Assembly: GCA_945919165.1 (NCBI GenBank)
Contig: CAMEIZ010000055.1
Span: 1-11,015, forward strand
Reading direction: 5' to 3'
Length of the DNA stretch: 11,015 nucleotides
Source of the DNA: an uncultured Traorella sp.
Lineage (GTDB): Bacteria; Bacillota_I; Bacilli_A; Erysipelotrichales; Erysipelotrichaceae
Part shown: in pieces, positions 7,454 to 11,015 of the stretch
How positions within the stretch are numbered: the first letter of the stretch is position 1
Layout of the letters: each line of letters opens with the position of its first letter
Made by a program: the position numbers and the translations under genes
Notes under the pieces: model-generated
What the model saw: the letters and a program-made list of their open reading frames with translations, nothing else
The model's database searches: none
Told to the model about the DNA's origin: nothing

Positions 7454-8248
7454 ATGGAATTAGCATTTTTATATTTAATGATTTATAGCTGTTTGGGCTG
7501 GGCTTGTGAATCCATTTATGTTTCAGTTGGACGTAAAAAGCTGATTAATTCAGGTTTTCTTCATGGTCCTTTCTGTCCAATCTATGGTTTTGGCGCAATC
7601 TTTGTAATCTATTTATTAGAACCATTTGCCTACTCTCCAATTCTGGTGTTCTTATTAGGCGTATTAATTACAAGTACTCTTGAATATTTTACCAGCTGGC
7701 TCATGGAAATGCTCTTTCATGTCATGTGGTGGGATTACAGCCATTATAAATACAATATCAATGGACGCGTCTGTTTATTAAATTCATTTTTATTTGGTGT
7801 GATGTCATTAATCGTGATTTATCTGATACATCCAACCATTGCATCCTTTATTGAAGCACTACCGGAAACACTCATTCATCTGACTGCTTCGATACTTCTG
7901 ATATATCTGATCACAGATACGATTCTTTCTACAGTTCAGTTGATTAACTTTAAGCAGCAACTGTTACAGTTTGAAAAAGCCATTGAAGAAATTAAAACGG
8001 CTCTGGCTGTTCAGCTTCCCGACTTTAATACTGAAATAAAAGAGTTAAGAGAACAGTTTGAAGATAATCATCCTGAACTCAATGAATTTAAAAATCGTGT
8101 TCAGGAAAAATATGCTGATTTAAAAAGCAACCGACAGCAGCTGCGCTTACGTCATGCCTTCCCTGATCTTAAACTGACCAGAAAATCCCAATATCATCGA
8201 TTTATTGAAAGCATCAAAAAGACCTATAATGAAAAAGCCAATCAATAA
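7454..8248 (+). CDS. Putative ABC transporter permease, CmpB/DUF1113 family membrane protein
   Basis: A membrane protein of 264 residues with about five hydrophobic segments (roughly 4-24, 38-56, 62-84, 108-128 and 138-161). It matches the family annotated as putative ABC transporter permease: GFLHGPFCPIYGFGA (34-48), LEYFTSWLMEMLFHVMWWDY (76-95) and NINGRVCLLNSFLFG (101-115). Conserved polar residues within membrane segments (for example CES at 18-20) are notable. Residues from about 165 onward form a charged, helical cytoplasmic tail with coiled-coil character (QFEKAIEEIKTALAVQLPDF, then EIKELREQFEDNHPELNEFK). There is no ATP-binding subunit next to it, so the family name should not be read as proof of ABC transport. 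The function is unknown. It is a single-gene unit with its own promoter and a terminator that overlaps its stop codon. Confidence 0.85.
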   Translation: MELAFLYLMIYSCLGWACESIYVSVGRKKLINSGFLHGPFCPIYGFGAIFVIYLLEPFAYSPILVFLLGVLITSTLEYFTSWLMEMLFHVMWWDYSHYKYNINGRVCLLNSFLFGVMSLIVIYLIHPTIASFIEALPETLIHLTASILLIYLITDTILSTVQLINFKQQLLQFEKAIEEIKTALAVQLPDFNTEIKELREQFEDNHPELNEFKNRVQEKYADLKSNRQQLRLRHAFPDLKLTRKSQYHRFIESIKKTYNEKANQ

Positions 8249-8260
8249 CGATTGGCTTTT
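8233..8260 (+). terminator. Intrinsic terminator overlapping the permease stop codon
   Basis: AAAAGCCAATC (8233-8243) pairs with GATTGGCTTTT (8250-8260), an 11-bp stem whose 6-base loop contains the TAA stop (8246-8248). The stem is built from the last codons of the gene. The trailing T-run is short and partly inside the stem. The symmetric A/T ends could also stop minus-strand transcripts. Confidence 0.75.
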
Positions 8261-8409
8261 GTTATACTTCACTATCTATTTAAAAATCTCTTTCGATTTG
8301 TCAACGATGTTATCATCGATTTTGATTTTCACTTTATGGATAGAACTTATTTCTATTTTTCTACACAGCGGTAGTTTATTTTACATATATTCAGTTTTAA
8401 CTGATTTTT

Positions 8410-8557
8410 TTATTGTCCATGGGTTTGTCCTCTTACAGAAAACACTTTCTTCAAATACTTCACAATGGTTTTAGTTTCCTCATGAAGTTCTGTTAGGCTT
8501 CATAGGAAACGAACTAAATTTCTTTTAAAACCTCTTTCATAAGACAAATCCTCCTTT
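8410..8557 (-). pseudogene. Possible remnant of a small gene, or a short leader ORF
   Basis: On the minus strand a strong AAAGGAGG (8550-8557) stands 9 bases before ATG (8540) and an ORF of only eight codons, MKEVLKEI, ending at TAG (8514). Past that stop, another frame stays open from about 8499 to a TAA at 8410-8412 and reads like ordinary soluble protein (SLTELHEETKTIVKYLKK near its start). Joining the two needs a read-through stop and a frame change, so this may be a decayed gene of about 45 codons. The alternative is a true leader peptide, but nothing lies downstream on this strand except the convergent permease gene. No family is recognised. Confidence 0.25.
8470..8518. repeat. Large imperfect hairpin
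   Basis: GTTTCCT (8474-8480) and ATGAAG (8482-8487), with C8481 bulged, pair with CTTCAT (8498-8503) and AGGAAAC (8504-8510) around a 10-base loop. TTTA/TAAA flanks can extend the stem. It begins directly at the stop codon of the 8-codon minus-strand ORF. No T-run follows on either strand, so it is not a standard terminator. Confidence 0.55.
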
Positions 8558-8632
8558 CAAGTCCTGTCTTTTTACACTTATATAATACTTCAAACATATC
8601 ATAAAAACAGTCTTATAAAAAAATTTTTTTTA

Positions 8633-8722
8633 TGTTATAATGTTACTGTTGAGGGCAAAACTCTTACGAGTAAATAAAAAAAAAACAAACATCCGCAAAA
8701 TTTATCCTACGGATGTTTTTTT
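8633..8722 (+). ncRNA. Candidate small RNA unit of about 75 nt
   Basis: An extended -10 box TGT-TATAAT (8633-8641) follows an A/T tract that could serve as an UP element; the -35 is poor. The predicted transcript starts near 8648, includes a small hairpin ACTC-TTAC-GAGT (about 8660-8671) and an A-rich single strand, and ends at the terminator at 8689-8722. There is no ribosome site or credible ORF. It faces the XRE gene tail to tail. Prediction only; the -10 match could be chance in AT-rich DNA. Confidence 0.35.
8676..8722. terminator. Bidirectional terminator of the XRE repeat gene
   Basis: ACATCCG (8689-8695) pairs with CGGATGT (8710-8716) around a 14-base loop. On minus it is followed by TTG and ten T (8676-8685 on plus), ending the XRE transcript about 57 bases past its stop. 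On plus it is followed by seven T (8716-8722) and would end the candidate small RNA. Confidence 0.85.
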
Positions 8723-8773
8723 ATACGAAGGTAAATCATTACTTGGTAATTGTCCTTCATGAATATTCAAAAC

Positions 8774-10096
8774 TTATTTTTTTAAATATGGCAATAAATC
8801 ATCTAGCTCATCCATCATTTTATTCTCCACATAATAAGCCATCAGTTTCGTTTTTGATTCATGATTTAAAAATGGATAAAAACTTACTAAATCCTCATCC
8901 ATTCCTTCACGAATATAGCGATCTGTAAATCTGCCTAAAATCTCTGAATTTAAAAATGGCACTAATTCCTCTATACTGTAAAATTCAAGATGATCACATG
9001 CCCATTCCATCAGTCTTGCTTTCTGATTCGAATTTAAAAACGGTAATAGATTTTCAATATTGGCATATTCTGCTTTTAGAGAAGTTATTTTATCAATAAT
9101 CAATTCTTTATTTTCACTATTTAAAAATGGTAAATAATCTTCAATATTGTCAATTAACTCATCTACCTTTTCATCATCATTTATTACTTTTTCCAATAAG
9201 CGTTTTATCTGTTTTTGATCTAAAAATGGTAATAAATCTTCAAAATCGATATTTTCTGATTCCATTGAAATGATTGTATCAATCATCAAATCTTTGTTTT
9301 CATTGTTTAAAAATGGTAAATAATCTTCAATGTTGTCAATTAACTCATCAATATTTTCATCATTTTCTATTGCTTTTCTTAATAAACGCTCAATCTGCTT
9401 TTGATCCAGAAACGGTAATAAGTCTTCCAAATTGATGAATGTATCACTTTGCATCATCAAATCAACTATTTTATCTTTTGATTCTTTTGAACACTGTGGA
9501 ATCAGCTCTATCAGTTTTTCAAGTATTTCCTCATCTACTTCATGAATTGATTCAATCAGCTGATTGATCGTTTCATCATCCAAGTATTCATAGCTGGTTT
9601 TTGAAAAAGATGAAAATTTAGGTTTGCGTCTTTGAATCATTTTACTGATTTTATCTGGTTTCATAAACGGTGCCATGTTTTCAAATGCTTTTGAAAATTC
9701 ATTGTTGAAATAATCTGAAATCATATCCGCAAGCTCTTCACTATCTACATGTTCATGATTTTTCATTGCTTCATCAAAGCGTTCATTGACCATTTCAGTA
9801 ATTCTGTTTTGGTAAACAGCATCTGCCTGTTCATCATCAATTGCAGCTTCATGAATAATCTCTTTAGCCTGCTGAATTTCATTTGGCTGCATTTCAAAAC
9901 TGCCTCTTAAAAGCTGATCAATCGATATATGAAATAGATCAGCTATACGTGGAAGCATCGTAATATCAGGTAAAGATTCATCCCTTTCCCATTTGCTGAC
10001 TGCCTGATAGGTAACACCTAAAACATCCGCCACTTCACTTTGTGTCATGTTATTTGCCTTTCTAAGACTGGCAATTGTTTTTCCAATATTCATCAT
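8774..10096 (-). CDS. XRE-family HTH protein with about ten C-terminal helical PFL repeats
   Basis: 440 residues. Residues 5-63 are a classic Cro/C1-type helix-turn-helix (MTQSEVADVLGVTYQAVSKW, then ERDESLPDITMLPRIADLFH), so it should bind DNA. Residues 67-140 are acidic and helical. From about 140 to the end come repeats of 28-33 residues, each centred on (D/E).LPFL(D/N)....; the prolines are at 143, 228, 261, 290, 323, 352, 380, 408 and 436, with degenerate units near 171 and 200. The pattern suggests an alpha-solenoid like HEAT or ARM repeats, very rich in Asp and Glu, fit for protein-protein contact. Two consecutive 62-residue units are about two thirds identical. There is no membrane segment or enzyme motif. 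AAGGAG precedes two adjacent ATG codons (10096 and 10093); the first is used. It is a single gene with its own promoter, an operator-like site upstream and a terminator. I do not recognise a characterised family for the repeat region. Confidence 0.85.
   Translation of the reverse strand: MMNIGKTIASLRKANNMTQSEVADVLGVTYQAVSKWERDESLPDITMLPRIADLFHISIDQLLRGSFEMQPNEIQQAKEIIHEAAIDDEQADAVYQNRITEMVNERFDEAMKNHEHVDSEELADMISDYFNNEFSKAFENMAPFMKPDKISKMIQRRKPKFSSFSKTSYEYLDDETINQLIESIHEVDEEILEKLIELIPQCSKESKDKIVDLMMQSDTFINLEDLLPFLDQKQIERLLRKAIENDENIDELIDNIEDYLPFLNNENKDLMIDTIISMESENIDFEDLLPFLDQKQIKRLLEKVINDDEKVDELIDNIEDYLPFLNSENKELIIDKITSLKAEYANIENLLPFLNSNQKARLMEWACDHLEFYSIEELVPFLNSEILGRFTDRYIREGMDEDLVSFYPFLNHESKTKLMAYYVENKMMDELDDLLPYLKK
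9044..9415 (-). repeat. Tandem 186-bp duplication inside the XRE repeat gene
   Basis: The segments 9230-9415 and 9044-9229 encode residues 228-289 and 290-351. By my count about 42 of 62 residues match. A 44-base core (9121-9164 versus 9307-9350, offset exactly 186) is almost identical at DNA level. Each unit spans two PFL repeats. Confidence 0.8.
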
Positions 10097-10151
10097 ACTT
10101 TCTCCTTTATTTCATATTGAAATTACCTTTTCATTAACCCCGGGCAAATTC

Positions 10152-10180
10152 ATCGTACGTGTTTTTTTTCTATCTGACAA
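10152..10180 (-). promoter_or_regulatory. Promoter of the XRE repeat gene
   Basis: On the minus strand TTGTCA (10175-10180) and TACGAT (10152-10157) are spaced by 17 bases. The start near 10145 gives a leader of about 49 nt that includes a CCCGGG palindrome. Confidence 0.7.
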
Positions 10181-10190
10181 TAACTTTCTG

Positions 10191-10221
10191 GTTGAAAACA
10201 TCTATTCAACTAATGGTTGAA
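10191..10221. promoter_or_regulatory. Three alternating GTTGAA/TTCAAC half-sites
   Basis: GTTGAA (10191-10196), TTCAAC (10205-10210) and GTTGAA (10216-10221) form two overlapping inverted repeats with spacers of 8 and 5 bases. They lie 11-40 bases upstream of the XRE gene's -35 box and just past the alkyltransferase stop. This is the pattern of a dimeric regulator's operator; the XRE protein itself is the obvious but unproven candidate. Confidence 0.5.
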
Positions 10222-10256
10222 AAAGTGTTCTGAATCATAGATTATCCAGAACACTT
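10220..10256 (-). terminator. Intrinsic terminator of the alkyltransferase gene, overlapping its stop codon
   Basis: On minus, AAGTGTTCTG (10256-10247) pairs with CAGAACACTT (10232-10223), a perfect 10-bp stem with a 14-base loop containing the stop codon. The T-run (five T, two in the stem) is short, so termination may be incomplete. Confidence 0.65.
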
Positions 10257-10699
10257 CTTTCATGATCTAATAAAACCTGTTTTTTGAAAACACCGCCGGC
10301 ATAGCCCACCATTTTATTATTGGAACCTATCACACGATGACAAGGGACAATAATGGCAAGCTTATTCTTATTGTTGGCATTGCCAACAGCTCTGACAGCT
10401 TTTGGATTTCCAATCGCAATAGCAATATCTTTATACGTACAAGTTTTCCCATAAGGGATTTTGAGCAGTTCATTCCACACCTTCATCTGAAAAGGTGTTC
10501 CTGACATTTTGATAGGTAAGTCAAACTCCAGACGTTTTCCCATAAAATATTCTTTTAGCTGTTTTTTTACTTCCTTTGTAAGTTTCGTTTCCGTTGCTTT
10601 TTCAGTTTTTTTCTCTATATAGTCACAGCCCAAAACAAAATCATCATCACATGTGATTCTGATGAGTCCGATGAGCGATTTATAATAATCGATATACAT
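10235..10699 (-). CDS. ogt: O6-alkylguanine-DNA alkyltransferase (methylated-DNA-protein-cysteine methyltransferase)
   Basis: Repairs O6-methylguanine and related lesions by moving the alkyl group to its own cysteine in a one-time reaction. It has 154 residues, the usual single-domain length. The active-site motif IIVPCHRVIG puts the acceptor at Cys120. The DNA-binding helix-turn-helix is TYKDIAIAIGNPKAVRAVGN (88-107) with Tyr89 and the Arg103 finger that flips the base, followed by the NANNKN segment. FQMKVWNELLKIPYG (70-84) is family-typical. The N-terminal 60 residues are the poorly conserved cap domain. An AGAGGGTG site precedes the ATG, with TATAAT (10719-10724) upstream but a weak -35. 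It is transcribed alone and ends in a terminator before the XRE gene. No Ada-type regulatory domain is present. Homologues are named ogt or mgmt; the enzyme call is firm. Confidence 0.95.
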   Translation of the reverse strand: MYIDYYKSLIGLIRITCDDDFVLGCDYIEKKTEKATETKLTKEVKKQLKEYFMGKRLEFDLPIKMSGTPFQMKVWNELLKIPYGKTCTYKDIAIAIGNPKAVRAVGNANNKNKLAIIVPCHRVIGSNNKMVGYAGGVFKKQVLLDHERSVLDNL

Positions 10700-10718
10700 G
10701 CTAACACCCTCTTTAAGT

Positions 10719-10724
10719 ATTATA
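10719..10724 (-). promoter_or_regulatory. Candidate -10 box of the alkyltransferase gene
   Basis: A perfect TATAAT on the minus strand, 20 bases before the start codon; the expected start is about 12 bases before it, just ahead of the ribosome site. The -35 region (GTGTAT at 17-base spacing) is poor. Confidence 0.45.
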
Positions 10725-10811
10725 ACCTATCTTCTACTAATATACACCCTTATTTTTACAAATTTATTTCCTTTTTTTACTAATGATTTTTCCCAAATTT
10801 TAAATTTTGAC

Positions 10812-10840
10812 TTGTAAAACTGAAAAGACTATGTTATTAT
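10812..10840 (+). promoter_or_regulatory. Promoter of the tRNA cluster
   Basis: TTGTAA (10812-10817) and TATTAT (10835-10840) are spaced by 17 bases, with TGT directly before the -10 (extended -10). Transcription should start about 18 bases before the tRNA-Ser. An overlapping TTGACT (10807-10812) is a weaker alternative -35. Confidence 0.6.
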
Positions 10841-10864
10841 ACTAAGGCATGAAACAGTCAACCT

Positions 10865-10955
10865 GCAGAAGTACTCAAGTGGTTGAAGAGGTGCCCCTGC
10901 TAAGGGTATAGGCCGGGAAACTGGTGCGAGGGTTCAAATCCCTCCTTCTGCGCCA
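10865..10955 (+). tRNA. tRNA-Ser(GCU), reads AGC/AGU
   Basis: A full class II tRNA. The acceptor GCAGAAG (10865-10871) pairs with CTTCTGC (10945-10951), with discriminator G and encoded CCA (10953-10955). The anticodon stem is TGCCC/GGGTA with loop CTGCTAA, giving anticodon GCT at 10899-10901. The long variable arm is typical of serine. The T arm is GAGGG-TTCAAAT-CCCTC (10928-10944). Confidence 0.97.
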
Positions 10956-10966
10956 TATATTCATGT

Positions 10967-11015
10967 GGTCTAGTGGTGTAGTGGTTAACATGCCTCCCTG
11001 TCACGGAGGAGATCG
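10967..11015 (+). tRNA. tRNA-Asp(GUC), 5' part, cut by window edge
   Basis: Acceptor 5' strand GGTCTAG (10967-10973), D arm GTG-TAGTGGTTAA-CAT, anticodon stem CCTCC/GGAGG (10993-10997, 11005-11009) with loop CTGTCAC, giving anticodon GTC at 11000-11002. The T arm and acceptor 3' strand are beyond the edge. Its 11-base distance from tRNA-Ser implies one transcript. Confidence 0.93.

Larger units (their letters stand above)
8249..8773. other. Gene-poor spacer between the permease and XRE genes
   Basis: About 525 bases without a convincing gene. Plus-strand reading frames here are hydrophobic AT-rich shadows with no ribosome site. From 8261 to about 8410 I see only a small hairpin CGATG-TTAT-CATCG (8305-8318). 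The right half holds a strong minus-strand ribosome site with an 8-codon ORF, a large imperfect hairpin (8470-8518), an A/T symmetric tract (8615-8632), a possible small-RNA unit and a bidirectional terminator, each listed separately. Confidence 0.6.

Noticed and set aside
8272..8395. Minus-strand open stretch ending in a segment that reads KIDDNIVDKSKEIFK, faintly like the start of a RelB/DinJ antitoxin
   Set aside because: No start codon or ribosome site, about 41 codons, no toxin partner, and the likeness is too short to support a call.
8205..8474. Plus-strand hydrophobic reading frame of 89 codons overlapping the permease 3' end
   Set aside because: No ribosome site, overlaps the permease end and its terminator, and the composition is what AT-rich spacer gives by chance.
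8249..8773. Riboswitch, T-box, 6S or other known RNA family in the spacer
   Set aside because: I found none of the conserved core sequences of these families on either strand.
9044..9415. CRISPR array
   Set aside because: The repeats are long, coding, in frame and diverged, with no short identical repeat-spacer pattern.

Overview
The window looks like chromosome from a low-GC, spore-forming Firmicute. A member of the Erysipelotrichia is the best guess; the rank below Firmicutes is inference. Supporting signs are AT-rich spacers, strong AGGAGG-type ribosome sites, TTGACA/TATAAT-like promoters, intrinsic terminators and a protein of the SleC/SpoIID cortex-lytic type. I see no transposase, integrase, attachment site or CRISPR array.

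Layout. (1) 1-899, minus: the N-terminal part of a CopA-type copper P1B-ATPase, running off the left edge, with a very good promoter and a CsoR-like palindrome at the expected transcription start. (2) 996-3113, plus: a 705-residue SleC-like protein with an N-terminal prodomain-like region, a SpoIID-type catalytic domain and four peptidoglycan-binding modules, closed by a terminator. (3) 7159 down to 3222, minus: a three-gene operon of a WYL-domain regulator, a DUF2779 nuclease-like protein and an NhaC-family antiporter, with gaps of about 26-30 bases and one terminator at the end. (4) 7160-7453: a divergent regulatory spacer holding three palindromes. (5) 7454-8248, plus: a membrane protein of the 'putative ABC transporter permease' (CmpB/DUF1113) family with a helical cytoplasmic tail. 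(6) 8249-8773: a gene-poor stretch with a possible small RNA, a strong ribosome site in front of an 8-codon ORF, and a large hairpin. (7) 10096 down to 8774, minus: an XRE-type DNA-binding domain fused to about ten helical 'PFL' repeats. (8) 10699 down to 10235, minus: an O6-alkylguanine-DNA alkyltransferase. (9) 10865 to the right edge, plus: tRNA-Ser(GCU) and the first part of tRNA-Asp(GUC), probably the start of a tRNA cluster.

Most units are independent: copper export, spore or cell-wall lysis, DNA alkylation repair and tRNA supply. Two parts are less ordinary. The WYL - nuclease-like - antiporter operon has no textbook function. The XRE repeat protein has a large acidic solenoid-like region that I cannot assign to any characterised family. 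Two start codons were moved inward because the ribosome site fits only the inner ATG (4700 for the antiporter, 7159 for the WYL protein).
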